Shown here: in pieces, positions 56,467 through 64,000 of the stretch | How the letters are laid out: each line of letters opens with the position of its first letter | Numbering within the stretch: position 1 is the stretch's first letter | Assembly: GCA_023053685.1 (NCBI GenBank) | Contig: JALIGW010000016.1 | Coordinates: 7,594,501 to 7,658,500, forward strand | Direction: 5' to 3' | From: Diadophis punctatus similis | Taxonomy: Eukaryota; Chordata; Lepidosauria; Squamata; Dipsadidae | DNA: 64,000 bases | Program-made: the position numbers and the translations under genes | The notes under the pieces: generated by a model | What the model was told of the DNA's origin: nothing | Database searches by the model: none | What the model saw: only the letters and a program-made list of their open reading frames with translations

Positions 56467-57459
56467 GTCTGAAAGCTTTCCCATTGTGAGCAGCAAACAC
56501 TCAGATCCATATTCTCATCAGCTGTTTCCTGGAAAGACGAAGCAAAAGTGTTCCCCTCCTTATCTTCCACTTCCATTCTGTTTTGCCCAGGAGGAAAATG
56601 GGACACATTCAAAGGGAGATTGTTTAATTTTCTGTCCACAATCACTCATATTCTGATCTAAAAACTAGAAGGGTAATCCAGTTGAATGATAGAGATCAGG
56701 AGTTTAACTTGGAACCAGTTTGGAGTAGAATAGCATAGAAACACTGGTAGTGAAAATAAATTAAACTTTGCTGGTTATTGGCACAGGGTATATTCTGGGA
56801 GTTTGTTTGGTTGGTTTTTAGTGTAGCTCTGTATTCTTTTTGCAGTTCCTGCTCTCTGGTGGCTTAGTGAATCCGCAAGGCACCCCCATATTCTCTGTCT
56901 TTTGTGTTGTTCACTTTTTGGTTTTGTGAACGTAACTGTTTTTTTTAGAAAAGAGCTTTCTGACATGTTCCAGCTTATTGGAAATCTTTGCAAAGGGGAG
57001 CTGGGAAGCATGAAATCAATTGGAATGGAAACAAATTTCAAGATGGAAGAAATACTATGTATTTCGCTCCTTTCCCCTTTCATTTCCTTCCTTTTCAGTT
57101 CACAGTCATGCCATGTCACCACAGTCTGGGGAGTTCCTTATGTGGAAACAGCAGCTGCAGTCGAGCCCTCTCCACAGCACTTAGATTGCATACAATTGTC
57201 ACGCCTGGTCAAAATACAGCCTTTAGTGTTTTTACCCAAATGTGTAGGGAGCCTGTCAGAAGCTCTGTCAGGGCACATATTGCAACAGATGTGCCAATAG
57301 TGTAAATATTTAAGTGTTCTGCTATTTGATTTCTGTTCAAAGTCAGTGACCTCTGCTGTAGTCTACAACAGCTGTGTTAAGGACACATGTTTTAATTTAT
57401 AATGTTAAATAAATCAGCTTTCTGTTCATTCTAACAGATGTAGGATTGTATTTTTAAAG

Positions 57460-57526
57460 GGTTCTGAGAAGGATTATCAGCTGTGGGTTAATTCTGGGAA
57501 AGAAGACGCCCCTTATCCTCTTATTG
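57460..57526 (+). CDS. ARHGAP20: ARHGAP20-family exon F: second part of Ras-associating domain
   Basis: 67 nt between the acceptor TATTTTTAAAG and the donor G/GTAAGT. Peptide: GSEKDYQLWVNSGKEDAPYP then LI plus a first base G of a Gly codon. GSE(R/K)DYQLWVNSGKE.APYPLIG is nearly identical to human ARHGAP20 as I remember it, the strongest single match in the gene. The next exon should begin in phase 1 and continue the RA domain. I could not find it before 64000, so the following intron is at least 6.4 kb. Confidence 0.92.
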
Positions 57527-57628
57527 GTAAGTATATGGAAAGCGTATACTAATGGTGTAGGATTTGCTTTGTGTTCTATTCCTTCAAAAGTTTCAGAGTC
57601 AATAACAGCTGAAAAAAATAACAACATA

Positions 57629-58142
57629 CAGGTCATCCTTAACTTACAACCACAATTGCGACTGGAATGTCCATTGCTAAGCAAGGCAGTCGTTAAGTGA
57701 GTCGTGCCCAATTTAACAGCCTTTTTTGCCACAGTTGTTAAGTGAATCATGCAGTCATTTCGCAAATTCGGCTTCCCCCCCCATGACTTTTGCTTGTTGG
57801 AAACTGGCTGAGAAAGTCACAAATGGCGATCACATGATAAACAACACATGCTGGTTGCCAAACGCCCAAATTTTGATCACATGGCCATATGGATGCTGCA
57901 ACAGTCGTAATTGTAAGGACTGGTTGTAAGTCACTTTTCTCCCTCAAGGTGGATATAGCATCCAGGAATGGGTTAAATCCATCTGCTCTGTGATTGGACT
58001 GAGTCTGTCAAAAGCTGTTCAGGTCCCGCCCTTGTTGCTATGCTTGACAGCTTTTCCACTCAGTCGCTCAGCGAGGACGGTGTTGTCAAACTTTCAAAAC
58101 TGTTATAATTTCAAACTGTAACGAAATGGATGGTTATAAGTT
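57629..58142 (+). mobile_element. TA-flanked MITE with a 163-bp unknown insert
   Basis: CAGGTCATCCTTAACTTACA start, then GTTAAGTGAATCATGCAGTC and CCCAAATTTTGATCACATGG. At 57942 the family sequence stops within TCACTTTT and resumes at about 58106 (TTTCAAACTGTAACGAAATG then GGTTATAAGTTG). The insert 57943-58105 is a moderately GC-rich unique segment. Confidence 0.7.
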
Positions 58143-58254
58143 GAAAACATATAACAAAATAGATTAAACTCAAAACAAAATAGCATTAAACATTACTCGT
58201 GATTTTGTTGTTCAAAGACAGCCTAAATAAGGATATTTTTAAAGTCATCTAGAA

Positions 58255-58429
58255 CAGCGGCCCCCAACCTTTTGGGCAGCAGGGACTAGAACCGTGGAGA
58301 AAGTTTTTTCTGTGGACCGGAGGGGGCGTGGTTTCGTGTGCTGCCTGCATCCCATGGGTGGGGCTTCACTTGTTTGCATGAATCGGTTTCTGGCATGTCG
58401 TGGCAGGGCACCAGTCCACAGAACCCCTG
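58255..58429. mobile_element. hAT-type MITE (CAGCGGCCCCCAACC)
   Basis: Left CAGCGGCCCCCAACCTTTTG; right CAGTCCACAGAACCCCTG; perfect duplication atctagaa (58247-58254 and 58430-58437). The internal GGGGCGTGGTTTCGTG resembles vertebrate Charlie-type non-autonomous elements. Confidence 0.88.
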
Positions 58430-59584
58430 ATCTAGAAAATCTTTACTGTGAGCGTTGTATTAAGTAGACAATCAGAATAAATGTATTTTAAACTAATTAA
58501 TAGACTGCAAGAACAGTATGGAATTTCCTCCTGTTTTGAGGATGCAGTTTCTGAAACTGCATCCTCTGACTTTCTGTTGGATTGATGGGAATTGGAGCCT
58601 ATTAATATTAGGAAGTCTCATCGGGAATTTAATTTCATATTTGAAAAATCGAAACAGGCTTCACTTATTGCATGAAGCCATTATATGGTAAGGGTTTGGC
58701 TGTGCTGTGTGTATATCCAGCCACTGTGGTTTGTAAAATGTGATAAATGGCTTCAGCTGTTGTGCAAATCAGCAACAACACCTGTGGACAAATCATGGTT
58801 TATCGTAGTACATTAAAAGAAAAGCAACACAGAGTTGTTCCAAATGCGATTCTTATCTACAATCGCTCTTGGCACACTTACTGAAGATAAGATGACATGT
58901 TCTTGGCTGATTTTGTCAAATATGTTTTTCTTTAAAAGTGTGCCGAGTTCAGAAAACTTACTGTAACATCCTACTTTTACTTCCTTTAAAAAAAAGTGTA
59001 GTGGTTTTGGCACATTGAGCTAGTTAAGTTGGGGTAAAGGAAAAGAGACTGTTGCAGAGTGTGGAATTTTTATGATGACTTTGGTTTGGGTTTGGGTTTT
59101 TTTTTTAACCAGAAGCAATACAGATAATGATTGGGGTTATATCATTCTCTCAGAAAAGTTTATCAACTGATATTTTCTTGGAAGCGTGTGCAAATAAGGG
59201 TATGTGCCTGTGGCCAGTTGTAATAGTAGATTTGACCTCAGACTACTGAGAACTGTATTTCTAATTCTGACCTGCAGAATGCCTTATTTTGTTATGCTCA
59301 AAAAGGTAGGCCTGGCTTTCATAAATCACCCATTGAAAATATCAATTAAAATCCATTTAACCCCCTCATTACAAACTATAGATGGCTAGTAATCTGGCTA
59401 TTTTTATAAGAAAAGGCTAGACCCCTCCTTCCATTTAGTTTTTTTCCTTTTTCCTTTTTTTCTTTCTTTTTTTTTTGCATTCTTGTTCATAAGATTTTGT
59501 CAGCCTTATAAGAAGATGAGTTTAGAAAACCTCTTCCCTCCTGTAAGATGGGAACATAGTTTTCTCTTTTTGAAACCCACATTT

Positions 59585-59817
59585 CCGTGTTTCCCTGAAA
59601 ATAAGCCCTCCCCCCAAAATAAGCCCTCCCCCCAAAAATACAATTTCATCTGGTTAAGATTAGGGAGACAGAGCTGGAAATCAGGTAAGATGGCAAGAGG
59701 AGCCCCGTCTTGCTCCACGCGCCCCAAAATAATAAGACCTCCCTGAAAATAAGGCCAAGCGCTTATTTCGGGGTTCAGAAAAATATAAGACAGGGTCTTA
59801 TTTTCGGGGAAACACGG
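59585..59817. mobile_element. MITE with CCGTGTTTCCC ends
   Basis: Left CCGTGTTTCCCTGAAAATAA, right TTATTTTCGGGGAAACACGG, inverse of each other. Internal AAATAAGCCCTCCCCCC is repeated. The right side is followed by TA; the left has no clear duplicate. Confidence 0.8.
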
Positions 59818-59855
59818 TAAGTGCTAAAGCATGATGCCGTATCTTCCGATAGGAT

Positions 59856-60247
59856 CAGGGGTGGGTTCTAACTTACCTCGCCGCTGGTTCGCTTCCTCCC
59901 ATGCCGTGTGGCTGCGCACGCATTGCACGCCACGTGGCCACGCCGTGTGAGTGCACGCACGCTTTGGGCGCATGTGCAGTGCCAAAAACTCGGCTTCTGC
60001 GCATGCGCAGAAGCAAAAACCAGCAAAAAAAGAGAGCCAAAAACAAGATGGCGGCGCATGCACAGTGCCGAAAACTCGGCTTCTGCCCATGCGCAGAAGC
60101 AAAACCCAGCAAAAAATAGCAAAAATAAGCGAAAAACAAGATGGCGGCATCCACGGACCGGCACCGACAGAACCGGCTCTGTGACATCACCACCGGTTTA
60201 CTGCCGGTTCTATAGAACTGGTCCGAACCAGGAGGAACCCACCCTTG
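59856..60247. mobile_element. hAT-type MITE, family B (392 bp)
   Basis: Ends CAGGGGTGGGTTCTAAC and GGAGGAACCCACCCTTG; flanks gataggat (59848-59855) and gatagaat (60248-60255), 7 of 8. An internal duplication of CAGTGCC(A/G)AAAACTCGGCTT is followed by CTGC(G/C)CATGCGCAGAAGC and ACAAGATGGCGGC. The long frames on both strands reflect this repetition. Confidence 0.92.
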
Positions 60248-60814
60248 GATAGAATCCCATGAATTTAAGGAAGCCAAGGCTTCTCTTCTCAACTCTGTTC
60301 TGATCAGCAGTGGGTGTTGCACAGATGCAGATTGAAAGGCAAATTGTTGCCTTTTGGCTTTTTGTTCCTTGACTGCCATTACTCCCACGGACAGACTTAA
60401 TACATTTTTTAACATTTTTAGCCTTTGCAGAGCTTCACTGAAGCACCTTGGCATACAATAGATTATTATAAAACAAGACAAATATAGATTTGAATTTAAT
60501 GTTGAAATACCTCCTTTTTCCTCAACATCATAAAGTTCCTCAGCGGTGGCCATATTTGTTCTGATCTAAAAAAAGTAATTGCAATTGGGATGTTGCAATA
60601 CTTCTGAAGAGTCAGGCCAACTTAGAACACCAACAATGGCCAAGTATTGGAGCAGTCAAACCATATCACAACCATCCCTTCTTGTTAGCATGGCCATTCC
60701 ATTGAATCTATTACAACTTGGCAGTGGGCAACATATTCAGTGTGGCTATTAAAAAATAAAACAGAACCAATCCCAATTTATTCAAAAAAGTAAGGAATCC
60801 TTGAAGATTTTACT

Positions 60815-61122
60815 CCACTAGTCATCGCTGACTATATGGGATGGTGCTCATCCCCATTTCAAGGCCACTGAGCCAGGGCTGTCTGAAGACATTTCCGCGG
60901 TCATGTGGTCAGCATGACTTCATGAAGCGCTGCTACCTTCCCACAGAAGTGGTACCTATTTATCTACTCGCATTTGCATTGTTTCAAACTGCTAGGTTGG
61001 CAGGAGCTGGGGCGAGGACAGAAGCTCACCCTGTCCATGGCACTTGGGTCTCAAACCTGGGTCGTCAACTTTCCAACCAACAAGCCCAGTGTCTTAACTG
61101 TCGAGCCACCGTGCTGCCCCAA
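60815..61122 (-). mobile_element. Sauria-type SINE with BovB-like tail, minus
   Basis: Read in reverse: GGGGCAGCACGGTGGCTCGA head, a B box near GGTTTGAGACCCAAG, then GCAGTTTGAAACAATGCAAA, GAAGGTAGCAGCGCTTCATG and GCTGACCACATGACC. The tail at 60820-60870 matches the BovB-like end in reverse. Same family as 48716. Confidence 0.88.
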
Positions 61123-61506
61123 TTTATTAAGCCATCTAAGATAATGACACTCTTCACTTTCGTATCTATGATTTTTCATATTGCAATTCTATTTGACATG
61201 TGCTGTGAACAGGTGGCAGAACCTTTTCAACCATGCCTGACTTGAGAAGATATACAGGTCAAGCTTGATTAATATTTGAGTGGGAGAATTCCAAGCAATG
61301 TTGGGCTGAATGCTCAGCTGGGAAATCACAACACACCCTAAAAGAAATCAGTGACAAACCACATCTGTGCTCTTTCTATACAATTCCATAAATTGTATTC
61401 ATATAGCACCCCCCTTAAATTAGAAATTGAAGGAGCCCTCTGATCAGTGAGATACATTTGAAAAGATTCAAGTGGGACAAATAAAACTGGAATTTTGGAT
61501 GGTTAT

Positions 61507-61601
61507 TGTATGTATGTATGTATGTATGTATGCATGCATGCATGCATGCATGCATGCATGCATGTATGTATGTATGTATGTATGTATGTATGTATGTATG
61601 T
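61507..61601 (+). repeat. Three-block (TATG)n-(CATG)n-(TATG)n microsatellite
   Basis: Uninterrupted tetranucleotide phase throughout; the central units are CATG (about 61532-61563) and the outer blocks TATG. Confidence 0.95.
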
Positions 61602-62201
61602 CAGGAAACCCCCCCTAAATTAAACAGCTGGAAACTACAAAAATGCTATATATTTTCAATGAAATAAGATGCAAAATAGATGAGTTAAGCTTCCGTTTGA
61701 CTTAACAAATCTGTTTTATTACTTAAAAGTAAACCCCAATCCTCACTACAAGGAACAGAATCTTATTTAGTGTTATTTTTCATGTTTCATGCACTTGCAG
61801 CTTTTAATTTTGTTTTGAAGTATGGCCTCTGGCTGTGAAATGTTGTTGGTACTTAGAGGTGTAGATCATGATATCTCAGTAGATGTTTGGATGGTTTGCA
61901 AAAGTTTAGCAAGAATTTTTAAAACACAATTGTGTAGTGATTATAACAGCAAAATTTAGCAGCTCCTAAATTAGCTTTTGAAATGAACAAAAAGTGTGTT
62001 TTAAACTCTTCTTTAAAAGCAAATGTATTACAAATACCCAAGAACAAGTCAAGATTCTAGCAACCAGGAATCTAAACTAGGTTTAACTTCACAGGAAAGT
62101 GTTGCATAGGAAGACTGTGGACTGAGATTAGTTCTGCTACTGAATACAGATTCTGTTTTCTGAATTGGAGTATACTGTTGCTCAGTATCTTAATTCTAAA
62201 T

Positions 62202-62298
62202 CAGAGGTCTTCAAACTTGGCAATTTTAAGACTTGTAGACTTCAACTCTGGGAATTGAAGTCCACAAGTCTTAAAGTTGCCAAGTTTGAAGACCCCTG
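62202..62298. mobile_element. hAT-type palindromic MITE, short form (97 bp)
   Basis: Ends CAGAGGTCTTCAAACTTGG and CCAAGTTTGAAGACCCCTG; perfect duplication ttctaaat (62194-62201 and 62299-62306). The central AGCCAGC loop is deleted compared with the other copies. Confidence 0.95.
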
Positions 62299-62452
62299 TT
62301 CTAAATACTTGTCCCTGATAGCTGACTCAAACTGATGGTTCTGGGAAGTTCTGGTAAAAGACCAAAATAGGGCCAACTAATCTGATGTGAACTTAATATA
62401 TGTGAGAAAAGATTCAAATAACATGTGCATGTTTTCCTTCAAGAGAGGAAGA

Positions 62453-62454
<2 letters not shown>

Positions 62455-62507
<53 letters not shown>
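62455..62507 (+). repeat. (ACAT)n microsatellite
   Basis: About 13 perfect units. Confidence 0.95.
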
Positions 62508-62510
<3 letters not shown>

Positions 62511-63239
62511 TTCAATATTTCAACTGTTTTTCTTCTTAACTAGTTAAAAGGCTAATAAGTTGAATGCAGAGATATAGAGTTCCCCATGCTGAGGTTTGAC
62601 CCTGAAGCGATTTGGTCTGCCTCCCTTTCCTAATAACCTCTTCCAATTGCCTGGTTCACCATAAGGCCTTCTCAGTCTTATGTTGAAAACAGTGAGGCTT
62701 GCTATGAATGCCAGAGTAGCAAAAGTTGGCTTCCTTAAGCAGTCTAAATCCTTCCATTGTAAGGATACACACTAACTTATCCTACACTGTGGGATATACT
62801 GCTTATCAAGGAAAACTGGAGGAGAGGAAAAGAATAACATGTTTTCATATGGTATCCAGATGTCGTTTTGCAAGCCTCGGGCTACAAACTCAGAAATCTC
62901 TGTTATTTCTGTTCATTTGAGATATACAAAAGCCGAGGCTTTCAATGTCCAGTGGTTGACTTGACTGACACATAATGATCTGCATTTGCCCTGTGCAGGA
63001 GAAATAATAATGGCTGTTCTAAGAAATAATAGTGGCTATACTTTAAAGTCACTGGATATGTCAGTCCTTCATTTTGGTTGGCCTGTGCCCACATATCTGG
63101 CACTGTCAGTAAGTAAAGCACACCATAATTTTTCCATTTTTAGCAGAAGAATCTGAAGTCGGGCTAGAAAGTAGGGGAAGACAGGATTTGGAAAATCCTG
63201 AGTACCAGATATTAATTAATTAATCTGTCAAGCATATAT

Positions 63240-63735
63240 AAGATTACAGAGAAAGTATAAACATGATTGTGAATACATGAATGTATAAACATGGTTATGA
63301 ATACATGATACGGTTACGAATACATGGGGACATTAGGACAGGGACGGTAGGCACTCAGGTGCGCTTATGCACGCCCCTTACAGACCTCTTCGGAATGGGG
63401 TGAGGTCAACAGTAGACCGTCTAAGGTTAAAGTTGTGGGGGTTTGGGGAAGAGACCACAGAGCCAGGTAGTGCATTCCAGGCATTGACCACTCTGTTGCT
63501 GAAGTCGTATTTTCTGCAATCGAGTTTGGAGCGGTTTACCTTGAGTTTGTATCTATTGTGTGCTTGTGTATTGTTGTGGTTGAAGCTGAAGTAGTCACTG
63601 ACAGGTAGGGCATTGTAGCAGATAATTTTATGTGCTACACTTAGGTCAGACCGAAGGTGATGTAGTTCTAAATTGTCTAGGCCAAAATTTCAAGTCTGGT
63701 GGCATAAGGTATTCTGTTGCGAACAGAGGAGTGGA
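63240..63735 (-). pseudogene. CR1-L3 LINE 3' end with intact ORF2 C-terminus
   Basis: On the minus strand from about 63587 to the TAA near 63389 the frame reads YFSFNHNNTQAHNRYKLKVN, then KYDFSNRVVNAWNALPGSVV and STVDLTPFRRGL before the stop: the conserved C-terminus of snake CR1-L3 ORF2p. Further upstream (63600-63735) the frame is shifted (ATRLEIL). The 3' UTR runs left to about 63240. A 5'-truncated, recently inserted copy; the + frame across it is a shadow. Confidence 0.82.
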
Positions 63736-63751
63736 GGAATAGTGTAAATAT

Positions 63752-63957
63752 CTATGGGGATTTTCAGTCATCCAGGTCATGGTTGTCCCAAAGGTGCTTT
63801 TTCAAAAGGGAACTGGACTTTCTTGGTTTTGCTTGAAGACATTTTGCTTCTCATCCAAGAAGCTGAACTGAAGAAGCTTCTTGGATGAGAAGCAAAACGT
63901 CTTCAAAGAAAAACCAGAAAGTCCAGTTGCCTTTTGAAAAAGCACCTTTGGGATAAC
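63752..63957. mobile_element. Penelope-like palindrome (GAAGAAGCTTCTTGG core), complete
   Basis: The left arm starts TCTATGGGGATTTTCAGTCA; both arms meet at ATCCAAGAAGCTGAACTGAA and GAAGCTTCTTGGATGAG; the right arm ends AAAAAGCACCTTTGGGAT. About 200 bp of inverted structure; related to 55765 and 52680. Confidence 0.7.
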
Positions 63958-64000
63958 ATAGTGTAAAATCAAGTGAGTATGATGCATTTTTTCTAGGGAT

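Larger units (their letters stand above)
54741..57459 (+). other. Intron of the ARHGAP20-family gene (2.7 kb)
   Basis: Holds two Penelope-like palindromes, a polyG run near 56229-56252 and a palindromic MITE. Open frames at 56902-57305 overlap on different frames and show no domain. Confidence 0.8.
57527..64000 (+). other. Downstream intron of the ARHGAP20-family gene (6.4 kb seen)
   Basis: No exon with a matching phase was recognised. The stretch is filled by MITEs, a BovB-tailed SINE, microsatellites, a CR1-L3 3' end and a Penelope-like palindrome, listed separately. Non-repeat parts (58430-59584, 60248-60814, 61123-61506, 62507-63239) show no coding signal. Confidence 0.65.

Noticed and set aside
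56902..57305. Two overlapping frames upstream of exon F
   Set aside because: Considered as an extra exon, but no matching phase or acceptor; exon E joins exon F directly with protein continuity LGIN-GSEKDYQ.
59868..60553. 226-codon minus frame
   Set aside because: Most of it crosses a family B MITE with internal duplications; the remaining part has no recognisable protein character.
63367..63594. 75-codon plus frame
   Set aside because: Antisense of the conserved CR1-L3 ORF2 C-terminus, which reads well on the minus strand.

Overview
The window is vertebrate nuclear DNA, almost certainly from a squamate reptile and most likely a snake. The evidence is the repeat content: BovB (RTE) LINE remains, CR1-L3 LINE 3' ends that run into a long perfect TTCTA pentanucleotide array, L2/CR1 LINEs, an L1-type element, two classes of tRNA-derived squamate SINE (one with a BovB-type tail), a GATA array, a DIRS remnant, a mariner remnant and over twenty short DNA transposons (MITEs), most with 8-bp target duplications of the hAT type. 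No bacterial-type operons, tRNA/rRNA genes or CRISPR arrays were seen.

The only host gene I recognise lies on the + strand between 42502 and 57526. Six exons with correct splice sites and compatible phases encode about 197 residues: a PH domain followed by most of a Ras-associating domain, closely resembling the N-terminal half of the Rho GTPase-activating protein ARHGAP20. Its 5' exons, the RhoGAP domain and the 3' end were not found, so the gene continues outside the window or its 5' exons lie unrecognised upstream. A second possible host feature is a minus-strand terminal exon at 30893-30667 (acceptor, 75 codons, stop, poly(A) signal) whose protein I do not recognise.

Layout: 1-13 kb is mostly non-repetitive DNA dotted with MITEs, a SINE and a Penelope-like fragment that carries a hammerhead-ribozyme-like core. 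13.7-22.5 kb is a Russian doll: a BovB remnant broken by a SINE, which is itself broken by a CR1 end with its pentanucleotide array, then a hAT transposon (perfect 8-bp duplication) holding an L2/CR1 LINE with an intact 1056-codon endonuclease/reverse-transcriptase frame, in whose 3' UTR sits a 2.58-kb L1-type element that encodes only ORF1p (HAL1-like) and is flanked by a perfect 17-bp duplication. 22.5-42 kb holds CR1/L2 ends, SINEs, MITEs, the DIRS remnant (37.5-38.4 kb) and an internally deleted mariner (41.3-41.8 kb). 42.5-64 kb is the ARHGAP20-family gene, its introns densely filled with MITEs, two BovB-tailed SINEs, a SPIN-like hAT piece and Penelope-like palindromes.

The strongest candidates for something undescribed are the ORF1-only L1 element, the intact LINE that hosts it, a palindromic MITE that has copied 21 bp of its flank in inverted orientation, and the degenerate hammerhead-like cores.
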